Assembly (NCBI GenBank): GCA_028290765.1
Contig: JAQGJF010000565.1
Location: 1 to 9,538, forward strand
Reading direction: 5' to 3'
Length of the DNA: 9,538 nt
Source: Tardiphaga sp.
GTDB lineage: Bacteria; Pseudomonadota; Alphaproteobacteria; Rhizobiales; Xanthobacteraceae
Positions 1 through 5,109 of the stretch are shown piece after piece. The translations under genes were made by a program, and so were the position numbers. Position 1 is the first letter of the stretch; the number at the start of each line of letters is the position of its first letter. Below the pieces are notes generated by a model. It was not told the origin of the DNA. It saw only the letters and a program-made list of their open reading frames with translations, and searched no databases.

Positions 1-332
1 TCGCCGAGCGCGTCATGGTGATGTATGCCGGCCGCAAGGTCGAGGAGGCGCCGGTGGATGCCTTGTTCCGTTCTCCCCGTCATCCCTACACCCAGGGCCT
101 GCTCGGCGCCCTGCCCAAGCTCGGCTCCTCCGTGACCGGCACGGCGCGGCGCCTCGTCGAGATCCCGGGCCAGGTGCCCAGCCTCAAGCAGCGGATCGAG
201 GGCTGCGTCTTTGCCGGGCGCTGTCCCCTGGCGACCGATCTCTGTCGTGAACTGTCGCCGGGTCTCGAGGAGAAAGCTCCCGGCCACATCACCGCTTGCC
301 ATTACGCGCCCAAGGCGGCGGCCGCGGCATGA
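1..332 (+). CDS. Peptide-type ABC transporter ATP-binding protein, DppD/OppD-like (3' end only)
   Basis: This is the C-terminal end of a cytoplasmic ATPase subunit that powers a dipeptide/oligopeptide-type (Dpp/Opp) ABC importer. The frame is open from the left edge (reading from base 3) to TGA at 330-332, so the start, Walker A, signature and Walker B lie outside the window. What is visible is the family-specific end: VMYAGR and RHPYTQGLL, then a C-terminal cysteine region (GCVFAGRCP ... DLC ... TAC) with spacing C-x5-C-x6-C-x17-C. The next gene repeats exactly this spacing. In characterised relatives such as mycobacterial OppD these cysteines bind a [4Fe-4S] cluster; that they do so here is inferred. 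Its stop overlaps the next start (ATGA at 329-332), so the two are translationally coupled and probably form a heterodimeric ATPase. Permease and binding-protein genes would be expected upstream. The transported solute (peptide, nickel, glutathione or other) cannot be read from this part. Confidence 0.93.
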   Translation, partial: AERVMVMYAGRKVEEAPVDALFRSPRHPYTQGLLGALPKLGSSVTGTARRLVEIPGQVPSLKQRIEGCVFAGRCPLATDLCRELSPGLEEKAPGHITACHYAPKAAAAA

Positions 333-1327
333 GCGTCCCGCTGCTGCAAGTTCCGCTGCTCCAGGTCAACGACCTCAAGAAGTATTTTCCGGTCAAGGGC
401 GGCCTGTTCAGCCGCACCAACAAATGGGTCCACGCGGTGGATGGCGTGTCCTTCGAGGTTGTGCGTGGCGAGACCCTGTCTCTCGTCGGTGAGTCCGGCT
501 GCGGCAAGTCGACGGTCGGCCGCGCCATCCTGCGGCTGTTCGACGTCACCGCCGGCCAGGTGGTACTCGATGGCCAGCGCATCGACGATCTTCCGCCCGG
601 ATCGCTCACCAAGATGCGCCGACGCGTGCAGGTGGTGTTCCAGGATCCGTTCTCCAGTCTCAATCCACGCATGCGCGTGCGCGATATCCTGGCCGAGCCG
701 ATCCGCAATTTCGGCCTCGCCAGGTCGTCCGCCGAACTCGAGGCGAAGGTGTCGGCGCTGATGGATACCGTGCGCCTGCCACGCGACGCGCTCAGCCGTC
801 GGCCACATGAATTCTCCGGCGGTCAACGCCAGCGCATCTGCATCGCAAGGGCGCTCGCGGCGGAACCCGAACTGATCGTCTGTGACGAGGCGGTCTCGGC
901 GCTCGACGTCTCGGTCAAGGCGCAGATCGTCAACCTGCTGCAGGATTTGCAGCGGGAGTTCGGCCTCGCACTGCTCTTCATCAGCCATGATCTGGCGATC
1001 GTCGAGCACATGACGCACCGTGTCGCGGTCATGTATCTCGGCAAGATCGTCGAGATGGCGTCCAGGCAGCAGATCTTCACTGCGCCCAGGCATCCCTACA
1101 CCAAGGCTCTCCTCTCGGCGGTGCCGGTGCCGGAGCCGGGGGCGGCCCGCAAGGCGATCATCCTGAAGGGCGACGTGCCAAGCCCGATCGATCCACCCAG
1201 CGGATGCCGTTTCCACACAAGATGTCCCTACGTGTTCGATCGCTGCCGGAGCGAGGAGCCTCAGCTTCGATCGACTGAAGGCGATCACTGGGCGGCGTGC
1301 CATCTCGATACATTGCCGGAAGAGTGA
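329..1327 (+). CDS. Peptide-type ABC transporter ATP-binding protein, DppF/OppF-like
   Basis: A complete 332-residue second ATPase of a Dpp/Opp-type importer, expected to pair with the upstream subunit on the cytoplasmic side. Nucleotide-binding motifs are all present and in order: Walker A GESGCGKST at 54-62, Q-loop Q105 in FQDPFSSLNP, signature FSGGQRQ at 162-168, Walker B LIVCDE at 182-187 and switch His220 (SHD). The family tail follows: RHPYTKALL at 254-262 and cysteines 293, 299, 306 and 324. The ATG at 329 is chosen over the in-frame ATG at 296 because it gives the ATGA overlap with the preceding stop and a normal family start. The N-terminus carries a short near-repeat, VPLLQ-VPLLQ-V at residues 3-13, probably a local duplication before the first beta strand and unlikely to matter for function. 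It is the last gene of its operon: a strong stem-loop lies 40 bp downstream and the next gene points the other way. Confidence 0.96.
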   Translation: MSVPLLQVPLLQVNDLKKYFPVKGGLFSRTNKWVHAVDGVSFEVVRGETLSLVGESGCGKSTVGRAILRLFDVTAGQVVLDGQRIDDLPPGSLTKMRRRVQVVFQDPFSSLNPRMRVRDILAEPIRNFGLARSSAELEAKVSALMDTVRLPRDALSRRPHEFSGGQRQRICIARALAAEPELIVCDEAVSALDVSVKAQIVNLLQDLQREFGLALLFISHDLAIVEHMTHRVAVMYLGKIVEMASRQQIFTAPRHPYTKALLSAVPVPEPGAARKAIILKGDVPSPIDPPSGCRFHTRCPYVFDRCRSEEPQLRSTEGDHWAACHLDTLPEE

Positions 1328-1367
1328 GAACCCATTCGGTCGAAGCCAGTCGATCACGCGCCTGATG

Positions 1368-1395
1368 AGCGCTGCCCCAAAATCGGGGCAGCGCT
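1368..1395. terminator. Perfect 11-bp stem-loop between convergent genes, probable bidirectional terminator
   Basis: The arms AGCGCTGCCCC and GGGGCAGCGCT are perfectly complementary around the 6-nt loop AAAATC. The element sits 40 bp after the ABC ATPase stop and 40 bp after the hydrolase stop on the other strand, the natural place for a shared terminator. Neither side has a T-run, so Rho-independent action is inferred from position and stem strength only. Confidence 0.6.
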
Positions 1396-1435
1396 ATCCC
1401 GGTCACTCCCGGACATTTGATTTTTGAGCCGGCAA

Positions 1436-2254
1436 CTACTTCGCGAACGCGGGAAATACCGGCAATTTTTCGATGTCGCGCGCATCGTGCTGGATAATCA
1501 CCGTCGCCTTCAGATTCGATGCGATTTTCTTGAGGCGCTCGATCGAAGCCACGGTCTGGGCGCGATCGTAGTTGAACCAGGGCACGCCGTTCGAATCGTA
1601 GTTCTCGCGGAAGTGGACCGCATCCCCGCTGAGGATGACGGGGCCCATCTGTGGCAGCTTGACCAGCAGGCTGGAATGGCCGGCCGTGTGCCCCGGCGTG
1701 CGCAGCATGATCACCGTGCCGTCACCGAATACGTCCTTGTCGGTGGGCACCGGTTCGACCTTGCTTTCGCCTTTGATCCAACTCTCGAACGGCTTGAAGT
1801 TCACGCCTTCGGCCGGCTTGGGGCTGGAGATCGCTTCCCATTCCTTGCTGCCGATCAGCAAAGTTGCTTTCGGAAACGAGGCAATCTGACCGGTGTGATC
1901 GGCGTGATAATGGCTGATGCCGACATATTTGATCTGATCGGGTTTGACGTCGATCTTGGCCAGGAGATCGACCAGGCCCACCTTTGGCGCGACATTGGGC
2001 GCCGTCATGGCATGGCCGGTATCCCACAGCAGATAGTCGTCGCCATGTTTGATGAGATAGCAACTGAAGACGAACTGAAGCTTGAGATCGCCGTAGGCAA
2101 AGGTGTCCGAGAAGCGCTGATTGACGGCCGTAGGTGCCTGTGGCGTGCCGCAATCGAAGCGCGCCAGCGACAGGTCCGACGCCGTTTGCGCGTGCGCGGC
2201 GAGACCCGCGAATAGACCAGCGCTGGCGGCCAGTATGGCAAGTATTCGATTCAT
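1436..2254 (-). CDS. Exported metallo-beta-lactamase-fold hydrolase, N-acyl homoserine lactonase-like
   Basis: A 272-residue zinc hydrolase of the AHL-lactonase branch of the metallo-beta-lactamase superfamily, which opens the lactone ring of quorum-sensing signals. Visible metal-site motifs: HYHADH at 115-120, TPGHTAGH at 186-193 (ligand H189), GDAVHF with bridging D211, and QHD with H256. Their order and spacing match the AiiA pattern. The equivalent of AiiA Tyr194 appears to be His214. Residues 1-22 form a typical signal peptide (Arg, then a hydrophobic Leu/Ala stretch, ending AHA before Q23), so the mature enzyme should be periplasmic. The start at 2254 is preferred because AGGGGA lies 7 nt upstream and the signal peptide begins there; an in-frame extension up to 2398 has no such support. 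It is convergent with the transporter operon and separated from the next gene by a 335-bp gap. A lactonase for another ester or lactone is equally possible; family membership is firm, the substrate is not. Confidence 0.9.
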   Translation of the reverse strand: MNRILAILAASAGLFAGLAAHAQTASDLSLARFDCGTPQAPTAVNQRFSDTFAYGDLKLQFVFSCYLIKHGDDYLLWDTGHAMTAPNVAPKVGLVDLLAKIDVKPDQIKYVGISHYHADHTGQIASFPKATLLIGSKEWEAISSPKPAEGVNFKPFESWIKGESKVEPVPTDKDVFGDGTVIMLRTPGHTAGHSSLLVKLPQMGPVILSGDAVHFRENYDSNGVPWFNYDRAQTVASIERLKKIASNLKATVIIQHDARDIEKLPVFPAFAK

Positions 2255-2263
2255 TGTTTCTTC

Positions 2264-2316
2264 CCCTGAATGGCGTGTTGAGACGCTGCTCCCTTTACCC
2301 GGTACGGCATTCAGGG
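2264..2316 (-). promoter_or_regulatory. Leader hairpin that could mask the ribosome binding site of the lactonase-like gene
   Basis: A perfect 9-bp inverted repeat, CCCTGAATG at 2264-2272 and CATTCAGGG at 2308-2316, is separated by 35 nt. On the minus-strand transcript the 3' arm ends in AGGG, the front half of the Shine-Dalgarno run (AGGGGAAG) that serves the ATG at 2254. Formation of the stem would therefore partly sequester the ribosome binding site. The complementarity is seen; a regulatory role is inferred, and the long loop makes the stability uncertain. Confidence 0.35.
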
Positions 2317-2464
2317 CAATCAGCGCCGCAAAACCGGCGATGGCGGCGCACGCAGGATACACACAAGTGAGGGGTGGCGGAATGTCTGTTCCTGGCACCT
2401 TTGAGACGTGCCAATCGGTTCAGAAGATGCCGGGCTATCGGGGATAACCAGCCGCATCTGGCAT

Positions 2465-2490
2465 GGGAGAGCCATCACCGTGGCTCGCCC
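2465..2490 (-). terminator. Stem-loop downstream of the small secreted-protein gene, possible terminator
   Basis: The arms GAGCCA (2469-2474) and TGGCTC (2481-2486) pair perfectly around the loop TCACCG, and the stem extends through one A/G mismatch to GGG (2465-2467) and CCC (2488-2490). It lies about 100 nt beyond the TGA at 2590 in the direction of transcription. There is no T-run, so terminator function is only a possibility. Confidence 0.35.
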
Positions 2491-2589
2491 AGGCTCCATT
2501 TGACCCGCAGACATTCACGCCGGCGTAAGAGAATGCAGTCCCTCTCCATCACAGGCCAGTCCACGATGTTTTCAGAGTGGATTTCAATC

Positions 2590-2886
2590 TCAGTTGCAGG
2601 CGGAACATCCCTGATTATCGCCGTAACCGTTACCAAAACCGGGATACGACGGACTGGCCAATCCCGATCCATTAGGTATCGCGCCATACGCGCTGGCGGG
2701 GCCAGCCCCGTAGTCACGTTCCACGCGATATGGCCGATATCCGGCGTCGGGCGCGCGGTCTGCGGTGAAATGGGTTGCCTTATGGTGCCTGGCCGCCCGC
2801 GCGTCCGCAGGCGCATTCGTCAACATCGATGTTGCGGCGATCGCGAGCGCAAGCGCACCCAATGAAAATCTTCTAATTCGTCGCAT
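2590..2886 (-). CDS. Small exported Gly/Tyr-rich protein of unknown function
   Basis: A 98-residue protein I cannot assign to a named family. The ATG at 2886 is chosen because AAGGAAG lies just upstream at good spacing and because the protein then opens with a classical signal peptide: basic MRRIRR, a hydrophobic core of Leu and Ala over residues 8-22, and a likely cleavage near ADARA at 27-31. A longer frame to 3087 lacks these features and runs into the neighbouring gene's repeat region. The mature part is about 65 residues, hydrophilic, with a His/Lys patch (RHHKATH at 33-39), many Gly, Tyr, Pro and Ser, and ends in GCSACN, giving a C-x2-C pair at 94 and 97. Low-complexity exported proteins like this are common in Bradyrhizobium-type genomes. 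The periplasmic or extracellular location is inferred. Two cysteines could form a disulfide or bind metal or haem, but a CxxCH haem motif is absent. Confidence 0.7.
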   Translation of the reverse strand: MRRIRRFSLGALALAIAATSMLTNAPADARAARHHKATHFTADRAPDAGYRPYRVERDYGAGPASAYGAIPNGSGLASPSYPGFGNGYGDNQGCSACN

Positions 2887-3014
2887 AACAGTCTTCCTTT
2901 GACAGCTGGATATCCCGTCCATCGCGAATGCGATGTTGCTGAGCAAACTGATGTCGAGCGCGCACAGGCGATCGCAAGCGCCGATAACGGGCTTGTGATC
3001 CGCCGCGCTGCCAA

Positions 3015-3083
3015 GACAACTGGAAGGCCGGAGGTCCGCGCCTAGGCGTGGACAACTGGAGGCCGGAGGTCCACGCCTAGGCG
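3015..3083. repeat. 36-bp tandem duplication at the 3' end of the Rid-family gene
   Basis: Two copies run 3015-3048 and 3051-3083, each starting GACAACTGGA and continuing through GGCCGGAGGTCC to CGCCTAGGCG. They differ by one inserted A in the first copy and by one G/A change. The second copy contains the TAG stop (3077-3079) of the Rid-family gene, and GACAAC recurs a third time at 3083-3088 inside the last codons. This looks like a recent slippage or duplication of the gene's end into its 3' untranslated region. Confidence 0.8.
3040..3082 (-). terminator. 14-bp inverted repeat after the Rid-family gene, possible terminator or mRNA-end structure
   Basis: Within the tandem duplication, GCCTAGGCGTGGAC (3040-3053) and GTCCACGCCTAGGC (3069-3082) are exact reverse complements with a 15-nt spacer. 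A competing short hairpin is possible at 3034-3053. The structure overlaps the stop codon and follows the last gene of the cupin-dehydrogenase-Rid set. No T-run follows, so termination or 3'-end protection is inferred. Confidence 0.4.
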
Positions 3084-3472
3084 ACAACCGCGATCGCGTT
3101 GATCTCGATCAGGTAATCCGGTGAGGTCATCTTGCAGACCTCGACCATGGTCGAGGCCGGCGCAATGCCGGTGAAATACTCGCGGCGGACCTTATGGATG
3201 GTCTCGAAATGCTCCATGTTTCGCACATAGACGTCGACGCGGCAGATGTCGTCCAGTGTGCCGCCGGCTTCCTCGACCGCCGCTTTGAGATTTTCGCAGA
3301 CCTGCCGGGTCTGCTCTTCGACATTGCCGATGCCGGCAATCGTTCCGTCGGCTCGTCGCGAGGTCATGCCGGACAGAAACACCAGCCGCCCCTGGGCTTC
3401 GATTGAGGTGGCCTGCGAGAAATGGCCGTTCGGCTGGCGAAGTTTTGCGCTGGTGATTTTTGTCTTGGGCAT
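3077..3472 (-). CDS. Rid/YjgF/YER057c-family protein lacking the canonical arginine
   Basis: A 131-residue protein of the Rid family, small trimeric proteins whose best-known member, RidA, hydrolyses reactive enamines and imines such as 2-aminoacrylate. Family features: LVFLSGMTSRRADG at 30-43, NLKAAVEEAGGTLDDI at 61-76, VDVYVRN at 79-85, and the end YLIEINAIAV at 120-129. In RidA the segment reads PARSCVEV with the catalytic Arg105; here it reads PASTMVEV, placing Ser107 at that position, so classical imine deaminase activity is doubtful and one of the divergent Rid subgroups is likelier. The ATG at 3472 has CGGAGA upstream at proper spacing. It starts 12 bp after the dehydrogenase gene stop, so it belongs to the same transcript. 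It could act on an unstable intermediate made by its operon partners; that is inference from context. Confidence 0.9.
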   Translation of the reverse strand: MPKTKITSAKLRQPNGHFSQATSIEAQGRLVFLSGMTSRRADGTIAGIGNVEEQTRQVCENLKAAVEEAGGTLDDICRVDVYVRNMEHFETIHKVRREYFTGIAPASTMVEVCKMTSPDYLIEINAIAVVA

Positions 3473-3484
3473 GGAAATCTCCGG

Positions 3485-4543
3485 TCAAACGGTGAGTGAA
3501 GCGGGAAACGTGACGTTCAGCCGATCCGCCGATTTGCGCAGCGCCGTCATGGTGGTAGCTGCGATGGCGACGGTGCCGCTGGAATCGCGATGCGCGCGCG
3601 CGGCGCGATCGCCCGGCATGCGGATGTCCGTCGTTCCGGGCGCGCGGCGCGACGTCCGGACCTTGTCGGCAAACTGCGACGCATCCTTCGCAAACGCATC
3701 GACCGGCCGAAAGCCGGCGATGTCGATGGCGAGAAAGAGATTGGCGCAACCATAGGGCTTGCTCAGATCGCCGTAGAGCGGTTGCACGGCATCGCCGATC
3801 GCGCCGGAGGACAGCCCGCCTGCCAAGAGATCGATCATCGCCGCGAGGCCAAAACCCTTCGGGCCGGCGGCCGGCAGCAGGATGCCCTTGATCGCCTCGG
3901 CCGCATTCACGGTCGGAACGCCGTCGCCGGTGGTGGCCCAGCCGGACGGAATGTCCTGGCCCTGGCTCTCGGCGAGACGAATCTTTCCCATCGCGCCTGC
4001 GCTGAGCGCCAGATCGAGCACGATCGGATCGCCGGCGCTCGGCACCGCGATCGCGATCGGATTGTTGCCCACCACGCGCTCGGCACCGCCCGGCGCCGAC
4101 AGCAGCGGTCTCGTATTCGCCATCACGATGCCGACGCAGCCCTGCGCCGCGATCGATTTGGCAAACCGGCCGGCCGCGCCGAAATGGAAGGCGTTTCGCA
4201 CCGCCACCGCGGCGAGACCATGCGTGCCCGCGCGCTCCACCACGAGGTCGACCGCCTGCTCCGCGACGATCTGGCCGAGGCCGTTCCCGGCGTCGATCAC
4301 GATCTGCGTGCCGGTATCGGACACCACGCGTCCCTCTGCCGACGGCACGACCGAACCGGCGGCGATGCGGTCGAGATACATCGGCAGCAGCATGGTGCCA
4401 TGCGACGCCAGGCCCTCGATATCGGCGTCGACCAGCGCCGTTGCCACGGTTTGGGCGTGCGCCGGCGGCGTCCCCGCCGCGACCAGGAGGCTGGTCGCGA
4501 ATTCGACGACCGTAAGCGCCTGTAGCTTTGGCGTCTCACTCAT
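3485..4543 (-). CDS. Ldh-family (malate/L-lactate/ureidoglycolate-type) NAD(P)-dependent oxidoreductase
   Basis: A 352-residue cytoplasmic dehydrogenase of the Ldh_2 (YlbC/AllD/DpkA) family, which interconverts 2-hydroxy acids and 2-oxo acids or reduces cyclic imino acids. Family landmarks are in order: SHGTMLLPMYLDRI at 47-60 with Ser47 and catalytic-site His48, AFHFGAAGRFA at 118-128 with the conserved His120, GNNPIAIAVP at 159-168, LDLALSAGAMGKIRLA at 176-191, GWATTGDGVPT at 201-211 and GPKGFGLAAMIDLLAG at 227-242. Length is normal for the family. The start at 4543 lies 21 bp after the cupin stop; its Shine-Dalgarno is weak, which suits translational coupling. After residue 290 the tail is Arg/Ala-rich but still colinear. 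The neighbours (cupin upstream, Rid protein downstream, GntR regulator) suggest catabolism of a hydroxy acid or imino acid. Several substrates are possible and the sequence does not decide among them. Confidence 0.92.
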   Translation of the reverse strand: MSETPKLQALTVVEFATSLLVAAGTPPAHAQTVATALVDADIEGLASHGTMLLPMYLDRIAAGSVVPSAEGRVVSDTGTQIVIDAGNGLGQIVAEQAVDLVVERAGTHGLAAVAVRNAFHFGAAGRFAKSIAAQGCVGIVMANTRPLLSAPGGAERVVGNNPIAIAVPSAGDPIVLDLALSAGAMGKIRLAESQGQDIPSGWATTGDGVPTVNAAEAIKGILLPAAGPKGFGLAAMIDLLAGGLSSGAIGDAVQPLYGDLSKPYGCANLFLAIDIAGFRPVDAFAKDASQFADKVRTSRRAPGTTDIRMPGDRAARAHRDSSGTVAIAATTMTALRKSADRLNVTFPASLTV

Positions 4544-4564
4544 GGCGCAACCGCCGCCGCACCA

Positions 4565-4963
4565 TCAATGCGCATCCTTCTCGTCGGTGTACCAGGACGG
4601 TTTCACCGGGTAGTGCGGCCCATCATAGACCTCGATCACCACCGTATCTTCGTGCGCCAGCGTCGGGCCGTGCACGTTTCCCTTCGGATTGCAGTAGAAG
4701 CTGCCGGCCTTGAGCGTGACGCCGGTGGCGGTGTATTCATAGTGCCCCGACAGGCAGAACATCATCTGGTTGGACGCATGCATGTGCGGTTCGGGAATGC
4801 TGGCGCCCTTGTCGAACTTGATCAGCGCCACCGACGCCCCGGTGACCTCGTTGCGCCAAAGCATCTTCTCATGAACGCCCTTGAGAGACTTTTCGCGCCA
4901 AGGCACGCTGGCGGTCTGAATCAGGATCTCTTCCAGTTTCGGTGCGCCTTCGGGAAGCTGCAT
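4565..4963 (-). CDS. Single-domain cupin protein
   Basis: A 132-residue single cupin, probably a small metal-dependent enzyme or ligand-binding protein. Cupin motif 1 is visible at 60-73, where PHMHASNQ supplies His60 and His62, with Gln66 at the position usually held by Glu. Motif 2 is at 87-98 (AGSFYCNPKGNVHGP), where the spacing G-x5-P-x-G-x2-H supplies His98. The expected metal site is thus three His plus Gln. The start at 4963 is supported by AGGAGAG upstream at about 8 nt; an in-frame extension to 5431 would run into the GntR gene and has no coding character. It is the first gene of the minus-strand set cupin - dehydrogenase (21 bp gap) - Rid protein (12 bp gap). A 146-bp gap to the regulator gene leaves room for a promoter. 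Its reaction is unknown; dioxygenase, isomerase or lyase activities all occur in such proteins. Confidence 0.88.
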   Translation of the reverse strand: MQLPEGAPKLEEILIQTASVPWREKSLKGVHEKMLWRNEVTGASVALIKFDKGASIPEPHMHASNQMMFCLSGHYEYTATGVTLKAGSFYCNPKGNVHGPTLAHEDTVVIEVYDGPHYPVKPSWYTDEKDAH

Positions 4964-4994
4964 TCTGTCTCTCCTGGTACCCAGCCTATGCGCG

Positions 4995-5008
4995 CATGAT
5001 ATTTCATG
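4995..5008 (-). promoter_or_regulatory. Imperfect palindrome upstream of the cupin operon, candidate GntR operator
   Basis: CATGATATTTCATG matches its own reverse complement at 12 of 14 positions. It lies 32 bp before the cupin start in an AT-rich pocket (about 4995-5040) that stands out in GC-rich DNA and is probably the promoter region. FadR/GntR-type proteins bind short palindromes in such positions. Binding by the adjacent regulator is inferred from location only. Confidence 0.35.
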
Positions 5009-5109
5009 TGATGTATTTTTAAAAGCGGTAATATTTTCACGGCCCCGCTCCGCCGGGCGCTGCTTTCCGACAGCGGGCGATCGTGCTGGCTGGAGGCCGC
5101 AAGCGCGGT

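Larger units (their letters stand above)
2255..2589. other. 335-bp intergenic region upstream of the lactonase-like gene
   Basis: I see no convincing gene here; open frames on either strand lack coding character or ribosome binding sites. It must hold the promoter of the lactonase-like gene (minus strand) and the transcript end of the small secreted-protein gene. I could not pick a -35/-10 pair with confidence. Two structured elements are listed separately: the leader inverted repeat at 2264-2316 and the hairpin at 2465-2490. Confidence 0.6.

Noticed and set aside
302..1357. Long open frame (351 codons) on the minus strand opposite the DppF-like gene
   Set aside because: It is the antisense shadow of a gene with every ABC ATPase motif intact; it has no domain and no ribosome binding site.
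1424..2215. Plus-strand open frame of 263 codons
   Set aside because: It is antisense to the lactonase-like gene, rich in Arg, His and Asp as expected for a GC-rich shadow, and has no recognisable motif.
2255..2398. In-frame N-terminal extension of the lactonase-like protein to 2398
   Set aside because: The Shine-Dalgarno and the complete signal peptide both begin at 2254, and the extension would bury the signal peptide.
2394..2415. Sigma-54-like promoter around TGGCAC
   Set aside because: TGGCAC is present, but the GC of the -12 element is missing at the required spacing.
2374..2865. Plus-strand open frame of 163 codons across the intergenic region and the small secreted-protein gene
   Set aside because: It has no ribosome binding site and an Arg-rich shadow-like composition, and overlaps a better supported gene on the other strand.
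3015..3083. Insertion-sequence end or attachment site
   Set aside because: There is no transposase or integrase nearby and no target duplication; the pattern is fully explained by a tandem duplication of a partly palindromic unit.
3590..4525. Plus-strand open frame of 311 codons
   Set aside because: It is antisense to the Ldh-family gene; the His/Arg/Asp-rich translation is typical of a shadow frame.
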